64,000 nucleotides of DNA from Termitomyces sp. T153 (lineage: Eukaryota > Basidiomycota > Agaricomycetes > Agaricales > Lyophyllaceae): positions 868,001 to 932,000 of the forward strand of contig JACKQL020000005.1 in the NCBI GenBank assembly GCA_018296165.2, given 5' to 3'. Made by a program: the position numbers and the translations under genes. This document shows, one piece after another, positions 20,771 through 32,459 of the stretch. Position 1 is the first letter of the stretch. Each line of letters opens with the position of its first letter. Below the pieces are notes generated by a model that ran no database searches, was not told the DNA's origin, and saw nothing but the letters and a program-made list of their open reading frames with translations.

Positions 20771-23700
20771 ACAAAGTTAGCAACATAGTGATTGTTATTA
20801 GCTATGACTATTTAACTAGTCTTGTGACTTGTATAGCTTCTTGTAAATTGAACAAAGATGTTTTACTTACAGAATCTTCTTGCACACAGACAGACCCTGC
20901 CTTAGCCTATCTCTATGCTACCACTTGTGATCTTTCTGAATTCCCTATATTTCCTTGTTCATAATTTGCTTCTACTGATTCACCTCTTCCTTTGATTCTT
21001 GGACAGATGTTTCCCATTAATACAAGCAAGGAATACACTACTCCCACATATGTTAATGTCCCTTTCCCTGCTCAATTTGTTGCTAACAAACCTGCTAAAA
21101 GAAAAGGAGTCCAGGTAAAGAAGAAGTACAAACCTGTTGCCATGAAAACCAAACCCATTGCTGGCCATGTTAGCAAAGACTTCAGAATTGAGTGACACAT
21201 CATTGGCAATCCACTAGCAACTATGCTGACACTCAACCCAAATCCACTGCCATTCATTCCAACTCAGAGATTCACCAGCAACCAACAAGCAAAGTTTGTT
21301 AAAGACCATGACACAGGTTTCCTTATTAGCAACAAACTCAGGGTGCTCATTGATATGGTTGCCAAGCAAGAAAAGGCTTTTGCTTGGGAAGACTCAGAAT
21401 GAGGAAGCTTACACCCTGACTCCTTTCTGCTAGTATACAGACCAACAATACTCCACATCCTATGAGTTCAGCACAATTGCCCCATTCCACCAAGCTTAGA
21501 AAAGGAAGTCTGTGAAATCATTCCCAACAAGATCAAGGCTGGATTCTATGAACCCTTGAACTTGCCTTGCCAATCATGCTGGTTCTGTGTTCACAAGAAG
21601 AGTGGTAAGCTCAGGATTGTACACAGTCTAAAGCTGCTGAACCATGTCACCATCTGCCACTCTGGAGTTCCACATTTTCCAGATCATGTTGCTGAATCTT
21701 TTGCTGGATGCATATGTGGTGCTATGCTTGATCTTTATGTTGGATATGATGAGTGACTGATTGACCCCACCTCATGAGACTTAATGACATTTCAAACTCC
21801 TTTTGGCACCCTTTGCTTAGTGATCTTGCCAATGGGTTGGATTAACTCTGCCAATTTTCCATGACAACATTACCTTCATACTGCAGCCAGAAATCCCTCA
21901 TCATGTACTCAGCTTTATTGATGATGTTGGTGCCAAAGGTCCCAAAGACTGGAAAACCATTCATGGTGTTCCTGCTAAGCATCCTGCTAACCCAAATATT
22001 TGTTTAGCACTATGGGAGTTCTTTGAACTTCTTAACCAAATTCTCCAGTGAATGAAGTATTGTGATGGTATATTTTCTGGTCACAAACTTGTCTTATGCA
22101 CCCCAACCTTCAAGATCCTTGGACACATTTGCATGCCTAGTGGTTGCATTCCAGATGAAAGTCACTTAGCCCTACTCAAGTGCTGGGGTCCTTGCAAGTT
22201 GCTATCAGAAATTCAAGCCTTTCTAGGTATAGTTAGAGTTCTCAGGATTTTTGTCAAGAATTTCACTCACCATGCTAACAACTTGACAAAACTTACCTGT
22301 GTTGGCATACCTTTTGAATTTGGCCCAGACCAGATCAAGGCTTAGCAAGACCTCATTCAAGCCTTACAAGATGCTAAGCTCCTAGTTCCCATTGATTATG
22401 AATTGCCTAACCCTGTCATCCTAGCAGTGGATACATCATATATTGCCATTGACTACTACCTTTGTCAGTGCATTAGTAACAAGTACAAAGAATGTTGCTA
22501 TAACTGCTTTGGCTCCATCACTCTTAATGATAGAGAGTCTAGATTCAGTCAATCCAAGTTGGAACTTTATGGCCTTTACTGAGTGCTTCAGGCTTTACAA
22601 ATGTACCTCATTGGCATTGGGAATCTCATCATTGAAGTCAACACTTGCTATATCAAGGGTATGCTACAGAACCCTGACATTCAGCCTTCTGCTAGCATGA
22701 ACTGCTGGATCATGGCAATTTTGATGTTTCACTTGAGCTTGTCCATGTTAAAGGTACCTTCCATGGCACTGACAGTCTTTTGCAATGCCTGCTACAGCCT
22801 AGCAACCCTACTCCCAAATTTTGTGTATAAGGACTGGATCAATTGCTTATATGGCTTCATGCACCAAGTTCAACTTCCTCTGCCCCTACTTTGCTAAGTA
22901 TCCTCTGCCTCATGACTGCTACTCCCTTTCCACAAATTCCAGCCTCTACAGCCATTGGCAACATTCATTAGCAATGGCAGTAGTAACCCAGCCCCATGAC
23001 TAGCAGACAGCAATGACATCCCACTTCTATGTGATGATGGCACCACAACCTATAGCAACATACTCTGTAGTGCCAAGGCTATTGCTAGCAACACATGCAT
23101 GCTCATGGTCCAAAAATGGCTTAATGACCTTGTCAGACCTGAAGGCCTTAGCAATGCTGCATATGCCACCTTCATTTGCTACACATCAATGTTCTTCATT
23201 ACTGGTAGAAAGCTTTGGCAACAAAACAGAGATGGTGCCCACAAGCTGTATGTCCCTACTGACTGCTGCTTATGTGTTTTGAAAGCCATGCATGACAATT
23301 TAGGACATAGAGGTCTTTTTGCTACCTGCTCAGCACTACTAGAACACTTTTGGTGGCCTCAGTTTAGCACCAATCTAGTCTGGTACATTCACACTTGCCA
23401 TGACAGTGATCAGTCTATGTGGAGTACAGCTACTTACTCTGTGTTTTGGTCAGAACATGTTACAGTTTGCAAGTGAATGGGTTGTTCCCCTTACTATGCA
23501 ATGACTGGTACCCACCCTCTTCTGCCTGCTGACATAGTTGAATCAACATACTTGCAACCACCACCAAACTCTTTCCTATTGTCTGCCAACTTCATAGCCC
23601 ACCAAGCAATCAATCTTCAACATTGCCAAGAGGACCCTCAAGCAACTCCATGACAATGTTCTTAGCACTCATTGCTTAGCCACCATTTGTTTTGAAGCAG

Positions 23701-24049
23701 AACATGCTGCTACAATTCATGACTACAACTTCTAAACTGGTGACCTTGTTTTGATAGGAACACTAGAATTGAGGTGACCCATAACAAAAAGATGAGACAT
23801 CAATACTTGGGCCTCTTGATGGTAATCTCTCAGAACTATAGAGGCACTTACATTCTTTGTGAATTAGATGGTTCAGTGTTGCATTGCCCAGTAGCTGCCT
23901 TTTGCTTGGTCCCTCATTTTGCTAGAGAACACATCTCAGTGCCTAGCAATGCTTTCAACATTAACACCTCTCACCTTTGGGAAATTAAACAAACTGACCT
24001 TGTAGACAATGATGATGCTGGCAACAATGCCAGTAACAAAGAAGATTAA
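20771..24049 (+). pseudogene. pol: pol of element 2 (decayed)
   Basis: Fragments in two or more frames follow element 3 pol: VQVKKKYKPVAMKTKP near 21105; reverse transcriptase with KLRIVHSLKLLNHVTICHSG and LDLYVGYDE followed by TGA at 21755; KYCDGIFSGHKLV and an RNase H region to about 22750; the integrase zinc-finger zone (AMHDNLGHRGLFATCSALLEHFWWPQ) near 23290; and the C-terminal ILCELDGSVLHCPVAAF to 24049. Part of the integrase core is missing around 23405: HTCHDSDQS runs into sequence that lies much further on in element 3. The TGA after GYDE is shared with element 3. Confidence 0.82.
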
Positions 24050-24448
24050 AAATCATTTGCTAAGCTCTAGCAACATCTTCTGACTTTGCGTTTTGTGTCA
24101 CATATACCCTTCACTAGTTATACAGAAAAACCATCAAAATACCTTACAAAAATATCAAGCCTTTTCTTTTTGCTATTCTTTCATTGTGTTACCCCTGTTT
24201 AAAAACACTTTACAGACACTTTCATTACCATCTTCTTGTTTTTGTTAAGATGCTGTGTTTAGCTACTTGTTACTAGCACTTGGCTAGTTGTTGCTAGTGC
24301 TTGGCATGCTTTGGGGGTTTTCATGCCATAATGATTTACTGAGCATTTCCTCCATTGCCACTAGCATCAAGCAACAGTTGCTAGTGTGTACCAGCTCATT
24401 TACCTTTGCTTATATTTCTGTCTTGATCTTATCTTTTCTCTCTCTCTT
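24050..24448 (+). other. 3' non-coding part of element 2, first piece
   Basis: Homologous to the reverse complement of element 3, 40890-41190 (cagaaaaaccatcaa, ttactgagcattt, cagttgctagt). No gene. It ends ctctt at the insertion point of element 4. Confidence 0.75.
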
Positions 24449-25386
24449 TGTCAGGTTCCGCTGATGGTGGGGGCTCAGCTACACTGGCGAGTCCTTACTA
24501 GGTGGATGTGATGTCCTGTGCTTATAACCAAGCATCTGGTATTGGCACAGAGGGACTTGCAAGGGGGAGCTAGGGGGCGGTCCAAGCAAGTCCAGAGTGG
24601 TTTGGGGGCGTTTAAGACCAAGTATACTAGTCGTTGAACCTGGACGGGTGCCGGAACAAGTTTGTGGGTGCATGAATAGAATGTGGGGTAAGCGGAGGCT
24701 TCGCAGTTGATGGGGGCAGAGCTGAAGTTTGACGGGAGATCACCAAGATGTGAGGGGTTCCTGGGCTGAGTGGGGAATGAGGTCCGGGGTTGTCATAGGA
24801 ATGTTGAGGTTGTAGCATGCGTGCAGAGTTCATACTGTTGTTGGAGATGAAAGGAACTTAGGAAGACAAAGGAACTATACAAAGTCAAGATGAGGTGAGA
24901 CAAGACGGAGAACAGAGATAGATTCAAAACTAAAAATAGAGACAGCGACAAGATGAAAGACAAGACATAGGAAACCAGTAAATGCAATATCAAGACTAAA
25001 GTACTAGGGGTTACTCTATGACTTATATACCTACTACTGGGTGGCTCTGGAAGGCAGAGGATATGGTGGCGGGCTTGACAGAACTGCGTGGAGTCAACGG
25101 TTGTCGGGTGTGATCTTGGAGTGGGCTGCAGTGACATTCTGATGGGATCAGTTGGAAAGCGGATTGTTCCAGGGTTGGGGAAGGCCTTGGGAGTCCAGGG
25201 GAATTCAGGGGATGCATCAACTGCTGCGGAGAAGGTGTCAGAGTTGATCAAGGAGCCATCGGGGTCTGCTGAGGAAGTGTTGGAGTTGCCCAAAGTGGGC
25301 GTGGAGGGTGGGCAAGGGCTGGGGAGTTTGGTGGAGCATTGGGGGGGCTGGGGGTGGTGTCGGGGTCTAGGGAGCAGGTCGTGACA
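24449..25386 (-). repeat. 3' LTR of element 4
   Basis: Direct repeat of 34947-35895, with termini TGTCAGGTTCC and CGTGACA. The two differ by substitutions, many at CpG, and by a short indel in the tract around gaggtgagacaagac. Confidence 0.92.
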
Positions 25387-25595
25387 TCACCCCCCCTTCA
25401 GTGTTGAGACCCTCGAGATGCAGGGCACAGTTTGGGGATTGGTGGGGCATGGGAATCAAAGTCGAGCAATATTGATCAGACTGCAGTAGCAGCAGTGGCG
25501 TGGGGAAGAAAGTTGAAGCATGGCTGCTGCTCAGGGGGTTCTTTCCTAGTCATTGAAAAGGATCAGACGTACTCTGGGGTTCCCAAACTTTTCCA

Positions 25596-28368
25596 ATGTC
25601 ATCTTCTGTGTATTCTCCAGCAGCATCCCCCTCTCCATTGGCACATACCTCAACTTCTTTCTCGGAGGACTCTGAGGGTCAGTGAGACCGTAGGCAGGTG
25701 CAGGCAATGTACTGTAGTTGTAAGTACTGTCTTTTGCTCATCGTGGCCAGAGTGCTTGAATAAGTCCCGTCAGAGTTGTCAGCAGTGGTGGCAGGTCCCT
25801 CGGGGCTTACATTAGGGGAGGCTCCAGTGCAGTCAGCAGGGGAAATGGTCTTCACTTCTTGTCCCAGGTCTGGTATGGTCCCTAGGGTGGCCCGCCCCAT
25901 CCCTACGGGGTCAAGAGTTGCGCAGGCAGATGTGACACTGGAGTACTTTGCAGAGGCCGTGGGGTGAGCAAGAGGTCCCCCAACGTTGGAGTGGTGTCAG
26001 GCGGTGGCCCCTGTCACGACCCATCCCCTGGACCCCCGCACATTGTCCAGCAACCCCCCAATTCCCCAATAACCCCCGACACTCCGCCAAACTGCTGCCC
26101 ATGCCCCACGCCTATTTCAGTTAACCCCAACGCAACCCCGGCTAACTCCGACGGCCCCCTGGCCAACTTCGACGCCTTCCCCGCAGCCACTGACACTTAC
26201 CCTGGATCTCCCAAACCCCGAGAACCATCCCCGCTGTTCCCAATCTTCGCCACCCATCATCAACTCAACACCCTGGTTCCTCCAACCCATTCCGGAGTAT
26301 CACGACAACCTCGGGGCGACCTGCATTCCCCAACAATCCCATCAACGTATCAGCGCGGCCCAATCCTTGATCGCAACCGACACCTGCCCACTCCGTCGAG
26401 CTCTGCCAAGCCCCGCCGCCACAGCCAACGTACCCCAAAGTTCTCCAGTAGTCAGTATATAAGCCGTTGAGTAGCTCTTCGTACTCTAGTCTTGATATTG
26501 CTTAACATTACCTATGGTCTGATTGTTTCCTTCTCGTGTTTTGTGTCTCATGTTTTGTGTCTTGTTCTCCTTACTCTCAGTCTCCCAGTCTTATCTCAGT
26601 CTCCCGGTCTTATCTCAGTCTCCCGGTCTTGTCTTGTCTCCATTTCATTATTGTTCTTGTTATCGTTTTGTACCTCCACTCGAATCTACTTTTGTTCCAT
26701 GTCATTTTGTCTGACGCTGTCTTGGTGACTCCGTCCGACCATTGTGCCCAAGTCTTCATCAACCCTAACGACCTCACGAACTCCACGATTACAATTACGA
26801 ACCCCGACACTCTTTCACCAGGTCTGAACCTCGCTCTTTGCTCGGTCCCAGACTCCATCAACTCCAATTGATCTCCCATCAAACCCTGGCTCCGCTCCCA
26901 TTGATCACACAGCCGCCTACTCCTTCGCTTCCACAAATCTCCCATACAGTCTTCTGCCTGAACCCCGCCAAGACTGTCCCGTTTCCTTGCAATCCGACTT
27001 CTCCGGACCTCCCCAGATCTGTCTGGATCACATCCCACCGACTATCCACACAAGCCATCAGTGCCCAGAATGTTTTCGAGTGTTTGGTTTCCAGTGCAAG
27101 GGAATCACGCCTGCCTAGTAAGGACTCGCCCAGTGCAGCTGAGCCCCCAAGGTCAGCGGAACCTGACAGCCCCGGTGCGTCATTGGCATGTCCCTTCCCT
27201 ATTGAGCTAACCCACATTTCTAGTGCACATCCTGTACCCGGTGGGGTGAACAGTGCAAGTTTGAAGAGCCCATGCTGGGAGTGTGGCGGGACACATCAGT
27301 GTGTCTCCCATGTTGCTCACGGCACAAGAAGTGCTCTGTCACTCTGAATTGGCATGCTGCTTGCATTGCGGCAGAGCAGGGGTGGGACCACGAGTGGGTT
27401 GCAGCACAGTTGGAGGAGGGTTGGAGAGGTAGGGTCTCAGGGAGGGGTTCCAGGGTAGAGGGAGGAGTTGGCGCAGGGCAGCCCCCGATGAAGATTAGGC
27501 CCCCGTGGGGTGGGCGGAGGGAGGGGGCCCCCATGACACATGAGAAGGGTAAATGGAGGGCGTCCCCCTCGCTTAAGGTGGGGCCTAGCAAGCGGGCATG
27601 GGGGGAGCTGGCGATGTCAGGCCCTCCGGGTCCTACAGTGTATTCCCTGACTTCTGGGGCCTTGGTTGAGCAGTCTGTGGGAGGGTCATGGTCAGTCGCC
27701 AAGGCTTTCCTACAGTGTCAGGCAGAGGAGTTGGAGAGGTTGTTGGCCACACACAGGGAGGAAGTCTGTAGGGTGGGGGAGGAGAGGAACGGGCTTTGGA
27801 GGGAACTGGACAAGGCTCGGAAGGAATGGGACTTGGCACATAGGAATAAAGATATTGCTGTGGGGACTGCCACAGAGCAACTGTTGCAGCTTCAAGAGCT
27901 GCAAGCATGCATGAGGCCGTTGGAGGTGTGGGTGGAGGTGGCGGGGCAACAATTGGAGGGGTCAGGGATGTGGGGGACTCAGTGGGGGTCCAGTGCAGAG
28001 GTGACCCAAGCAATGGCGGAGAGGGCGCGGCAGGGGGAAGAGTGGATTGCCAATGAGGTGGCCTCAGGGTGGTGGGGAGTGCTCTGTAAGTGCTCCCTTC
28101 ATCTCCCATTTACTACGAGCTGACATTTGATTCCACAGACTGGGCCAGGGAGCATTGCATCCTCCTTGACAGAGCGTCAGCAGTGCTGGGGTCCATCCAC
28201 AACAGGTTGGCGAGGATGCCCAGGGATCTCCCACCAGAGTTGGGGCAGGGGGTCATGCAGATGGGGCATCTGCTGGCAGGACATTGGCGGACCCCAGAGC
28301 ATGGTGGAAGGTGGCGATGGATGTGGCAGAGCCACTCCTGGGGCATCCTGAAGTTCTGGCAATGGTAG
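25596..28368 (+). pseudogene. Opposite-strand accessory gene of element 4, six-cysteine cluster protein
   Basis: The first exon starts at ATG 25596, 210 bp from the LTR (MSSSVYSPAASPSPL), has one in-frame TGA, and ends near 25719 at a GTAAGT donor. Middle exons around 25776-25967 are interrupted by a solo LTR. A clear exon runs 27224-28085, opening directly after tttctag with Cys: C-x2-C-x6-C-x16-C-x2-C-x6-C, the spacing style of fungal Zn2Cys6 DNA-binding clusters. A charged helical stretch follows (EELERLLATHREEV, LDKARKEWDLAH). The intron 28086-28138 leads to a last exon ending TAG at 28368 (LLAGHWRTPEH). Phases agree across this intron. The function is unknown; a DNA- or nucleic-acid-binding regulator of the element is a guess. 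Confidence 0.68.
26012..27168 (+). repeat. Solo LTR of the element 4/5 family, inside element 4
   Basis: TGTCACGACCC...AACCTGACA with perfect target duplicates GCCCC at 26007-26011 and 27169-27173. A TATATAA box lies at 26456-26462. CpG-rich, so relatively young. It interrupts the accessory gene of element 4. Confidence 0.92.
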
Positions 28369-29081
28369 TAGCGCAGCTGGAGGTGGATCCGGTGGGAAGG
28401 ATAGCAGAGGTGGATTTGGGGGGGGGAGGGGGAGTATGGGCTTTCTGAATTCCGGTGTCTCGTTGCTCTGCGCTCCCCTATTCCTATATTTTGTATTTGT
28501 AGCCTTGTTAACATTGGACTCCCTGCACTTCTGCTGAGCATGAGAAGTTTTCAGAATGAGTGAGGGGCAAAGTAAGTGAAAACACATAGGGGAGTACTTG
28601 TGGGAGTTGAATCCCTGATAAATCTAGAGGTGGGGGTTATACCCACTGATGCCATCTGCACTCGCTAGTCCCGGGGGTCCCAGGGCTTGGTGGGGTGTTG
28701 TCAATGGAAGTCCTGGAGTTTGTCGGGGGCTCTGTCAAGGTTTTTTTGGGGCTCCCACGTGTTGTCCTCAGGTCCATAGCCCTTCTAGTGGACTAAGTAC
28801 TGGAGTTGTCCATGGACCAAGCAGGAGTCAAGGATCTGGTCAACCTCATAGTGGTACTTGTCCTTGACCTCAATGGGGGGTGGTTGGCTGGGGCACTGGC
28901 TGGGGAAGGGGTCCGGGGCATGTTTTTTGAGGAGTCAAACATGGAACATGGGGTGGAGGCCTTTCAAGCCCAGAGGTAGGTCGAGTTTATAGGCATGCGT
29001 GGAGACCTTCCGGAGGACTTTGAAAGGACTGAGGCGCTTGTGGTCTAATTTGATGGAGGGCCTCCGGGTCTTGAGGTTGCG
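28369..29081. other. Interval between accessory gene and integrase of element 4
   Basis: G-rich on the plus strand. No convincing gene. The part near 28850-29080 may be the decayed C-terminal end of integrase on the minus strand, but no clear motif is seen. Confidence 0.4.
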
Positions 29082-30170
29082 TCAATCAAGCCAAGCCAAG
29101 GTGCTGGGAGGCCAGTCAGGAGTGGAGTCACATCGGGTGTTGGCATGTTTGGAGTAGGCTTGATTGGTGGTGTTGATCTCATCCCGGAGAAATTGGTGAA
29201 GGGATTGGAGGTCCTTGGCAACTTCATGAGTGGCGTGGGAGGGGATGTCTTTCAGGAACAGGGTGAGTTGGGGGTTGTAGCCTTTGTTGGTGTAGAAGGG
29301 GGAGACTCTGGTGGCAGAGTGGGGCATGTTGTTGTAGGTGAATTCGGCAAGGGGGAGTTCTGCATGCCAGTTGTTCTGTAAATAGTTAACATATAGGTGG
29401 AGATACTGCTCCAGTGTCTGGTTCACTCGTTCTGTTTGTCTGTTGGTCTCCGGGTGATAGGCGGTGGAGAGGTTGGTTTTGATCTCAAGCACCCTGCTTA
29501 GCAATTGCCAAAAGTGGGATACAAACAGGGGTCCATGGTCAGAGATGATGTCATCTGGGAGTCCGTGCTTGGAGAATACATGTTCAAGAAATAGTTTGGC
29601 AAACTCCGGAGCATTGTTGGTGGTGTGGCAGGGGATGAAGAGGGCTTGCTTAGTGAGGTAGCAAACAATGATGAGGATCGTGTTAAAACCTTTGGAATCG
29701 GGGAGTTTGACAATATGATCCACCGATAGGGAGGACCAGGGGTGGCAACCGATGAGGAGTTTCAATAATCCGTGGGGGCAGTGATGGGGTACCTTGGCCC
29801 AGAGGCAAGGTTTGCAGGCCCTTACATATTGCGTGACATCCTTCTTCATTCCTGGCCAAAAGTAAGTCCAGGAGATGAGTTGAAGGGTCTTACACATTCC
29901 TGGGTGCCCCCAGAGCTTATGGTCATGGTGCTGCCAGAGTATGTTGAGGCAGATGGACTTGTGGTCCAGAGCGTAAATTTGTCCACTCCGGAGCAGGAGG
30001 CGGTGGTCTAGAGACAGCAAAAAGGGGTTCCTGGCGCTTGACTTGTTGGGGTTGTTGTGGGGGTCATGCTGGGTGAAGAAGGAGTCCGGGGGTGAATTTC
30101 TGATTTGTTGGAGGATTCCTTCTTCATGTAAAATCAGTACGGCATGTAGATGTTTGGGGGGGATTACCAC
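29082..30170 (-). CDS. int: Integrase of element 4
   Basis: An open 362-residue segment, in frame with RNase H upstream. It has the zinc-binding histidines and cysteines (HHDHKLWGHPGM..., then CKPC), then the catalytic core: D in SVDHIVKLPDSKG, D in DDIISDHGPLFVSHFW, E in NRQTERVNQTLEQYL. YNPQLTLF and a helical tail follow and the frame stops after TLAWLD. Intact DDE residues make this the best preserved part of the element. It would insert element cDNA into chromosomal DNA in the nucleus. Confidence 0.88.
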   Translation of the reverse strand: MVIPPKHLHAVLILHEEGILQQIRNSPPDSFFTQHDPHNNPNKSSARNPFLLSLDHRLLLRSGQIYALDHKSICLNILWQHHDHKLWGHPGMCKTLQLISWTYFWPGMKKDVTQYVRACKPCLWAKVPHHCPHGLLKLLIGCHPWSSLSVDHIVKLPDSKGFNTILIIVCYLTKQALFIPCHTTNNAPEFAKLFLEHVFSKHGLPDDIISDHGPLFVSHFWQLLSRVLEIKTNLSTAYHPETNRQTERVNQTLEQYLHLYVNYLQNNWHAELPLAEFTYNNMPHSATRVSPFYTNKGYNPQLTLFLKDIPSHATHEVAKDLQSLHQFLRDEINTTNQAYSKHANTRCDSTPDWPPSTLAWLD

Positions 30171-31198
30171 TCAATGGTTGAATGCATTCCATTCAGCTTC
30201 AAATGACTTCTTTGGGTACACATCAGATCTTTGAGTGAGGGTGTTGGGCTTCCCGAGTCGCCCAGGGCGGTAGTGGATGGTGAAGTTGTACTCTGAGAGG
30301 GTTTCGGACCATCGGGCTTGGCAGCAGCTGAGCTGTTTTGTGGTCATGAAGTATTGCAGGTTGTTGTGGTTGGAGTATACTTGGATGCGGTGCAGGGACC
30401 CCTCAAGGTAGGCCCGCCACTGACAGAAGGCTTCAACAATTGCAAGGAGTTCTTTGTCATAGATGTTGTAGTTGAGTTCTGCTGGGATCATTGATTGGGT
30501 GTAGAAGGCAATGGAATGGAGATCTTTGCCTCCCAAGTCCGACTGGGAGAGTATCCCGGCAATAGCATAGTTGGAGGCATTGCACTTGAGCATGATCAGC
30601 ATGGAGGGGTCAAAATAGCAGAGGACTGGAGCAGAGGTGAAGGCCCTCTTCAGGAGGAGGAATACACTCTGGCACTTGCTGTCCCAAGGGGATACCAGTT
30701 CTTTTTGGTGACCTTGTTGAGTCCCCAATAATCCACACAGAGTTAGAGGGACCCGTCCTTCTTCTTGGCAAACAGAACCGGAGTGCTGGCAGCAGAGATT
30801 GACGGGTGTATGAAGCCCTTGCCAAGCATGTCGTCAAGGTATTCCTTCAAGGCTTGGAGCTTGACCTCGGACATGTTGTAGATCTTGCCAAACGTGGGTG
30901 AGGTACCTTCTTTGAGGTCAATCTTGTGGTCATAGGAGCAGTGTGGGGGAAGTTCTTTGGCACTTCCTTCAGAGAACATGTCAGCAAACTCATGGTACTC
31001 CAGGGGAACTACTTCGGATAGGATCTGTTCCTCCATCTTGCTCTCCGGCGTGGTGGTCCCTGTGCAGAGGTGCTCCTTGAGTAGGGCTGGCATGATCTGT
31101 AACTGGAAGGTGGGGGTGCCATCTTGTAGAAGGTGTGCAAAGGGAACGGTGCCAACAATTTTAATGTTGAGGTTTCCAGAGTTGACAGAGTTGGACAT
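30171..31198 (-). pseudogene. Reverse transcriptase/RNase H of element 4 with core deletion
   Basis: The N-terminal part ends in AKKKDGSL, a stop, then LCVDYWGLNKVT and WYPL, the normal start of gypsy reverse transcriptase. The text then jumps, near 30707-30715, directly to WDSKCQSVFLLLKRAFTSAPVL, which belongs after the palm and thumb. The GYH block and the YxDD box are therefore absent; by comparison with the gypsy family about 170-200 residues are missing. RNase H follows (YNIYDKELLAIVEAF, VYSNHNNLQYF) and runs in frame into integrase. Confidence 0.85.
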
Positions 31199-31539
31199 CA
31201 GAGTGGTAGTGGATGAGTCCAGAGTAGTGGCGGAGTTGGTTGGGGACCTCGAGTGTCACTAATTGGGGTACCGCAGGCCTTTGTATCGATTCTGGGGTAT
31301 GTTGGGAGGCAGCCATCGTAATGTGATTGAGGGTGACCGAGGTGGAGTGGCGTCTCCTTCTTTGTCAGGGTTGTCATCGGAGGTTGAGGGACTCTGGTTT
31401 GCTCTGGAGGTGCTGGCGCTGGAGTGGGAGACTTCGGAGTCCAGGATAGACTGGAGGCGGAGGGGGATGGCGGCTGCTAAACTCACTTTGGGCTGGGGAA
31501 TTGCATGGTGAGGTGGTTGACGTCTTGCAGCCACAGGAG

Positions 31540-32405
31540 TCCGAGCATGATTGGAGTTGGCAGAGGTAATTGGGTGATGAGGAGCTGGGCCTGAAACTGC
31601 AGGTTGTTGTTGAGGGTGAGGGTGTTGTTGTGGTATTGAAAGATCCTTGTTATGGTGGGGCTTCTGTCGAAGAGTTGGAGCTCAAGGGGTTTGTTGAGGT
31701 CATTGTGCTGGAGGCTGAGCTGATTACTGACAAAGGTGCTGGAGGTGCTGCTGTCAACAAGGGCAGGGAATACCTTGGAAGAGTCATCAAGTCAGACATT
31801 AATGATGAATGACTGTGCAGAGCTAGAGCAGAGCTGTGGAGGAGTCTGGAGGTAGTTGATTGTGGTCTCAGAGTTCTTGGAGGAGGGTGAGACATCAAAA
31901 GGTACCAGCCCAGAGTCAGTGGGGTTGTCCCAGTTGAGGTGGAGGGTGAGGCTGGGCCAATCAATGCAGGGGTTGGTGGAATGGAGCCATGAGAATCCTA
32001 AGACAACGGGGGCAGAGGGGTGTAATTTTGTGATAAGTAGTTGGAGTTCTTGCTGTTGTCTGTTGGTGAAGGTCATGGTCATTTCCAGGCAGTGTGTGAT
32101 GTCTCCTGCTGGGGCAGGGTCTCCGTCAAAAAGTTTGAGGGGGATCGGGGTGGGGAGGCATCAGAGAGGATGGGGAGTGAGCACCGCCAGGGATTCATTG
32201 ATGAAGTTGTTGGTGGTGCCGCTATTGATTAGTGTGGGGATGGGGTTGTTGGTGAAGGGAAGAGTGGTGCGGAGGAGGAGGTTGGTGGATGAGTGGGAGG
32301 AGAGGTGTACTGGGGGGCTGTCCGGGGCAAGTATTGTTGCATGGAGGAGTGTGGCCAGGGCGGAGAAGACATTGGGGTCTGGTCCGCGGTCTAGTGCATC
32401 TTCAA
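31540..32405 (-). pseudogene. pro: Protease region of element 4
   Basis: Minus-strand blocks include LITKLHPSAPVVLGFSWL, matching the LHPS..VLG.SWL segment that ends the retropepsin of this gypsy branch, followed by NPCIDWPSLTLHLNW. The active-site Asp segment upstream is frame-broken and I could not place it surely. Confidence 0.6.
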
Positions 32406-32459
32406 GACCTAAACCGCTGACTTGTTTTCCGTAAACTGGTAGCTACAGTCTTCTCCATC

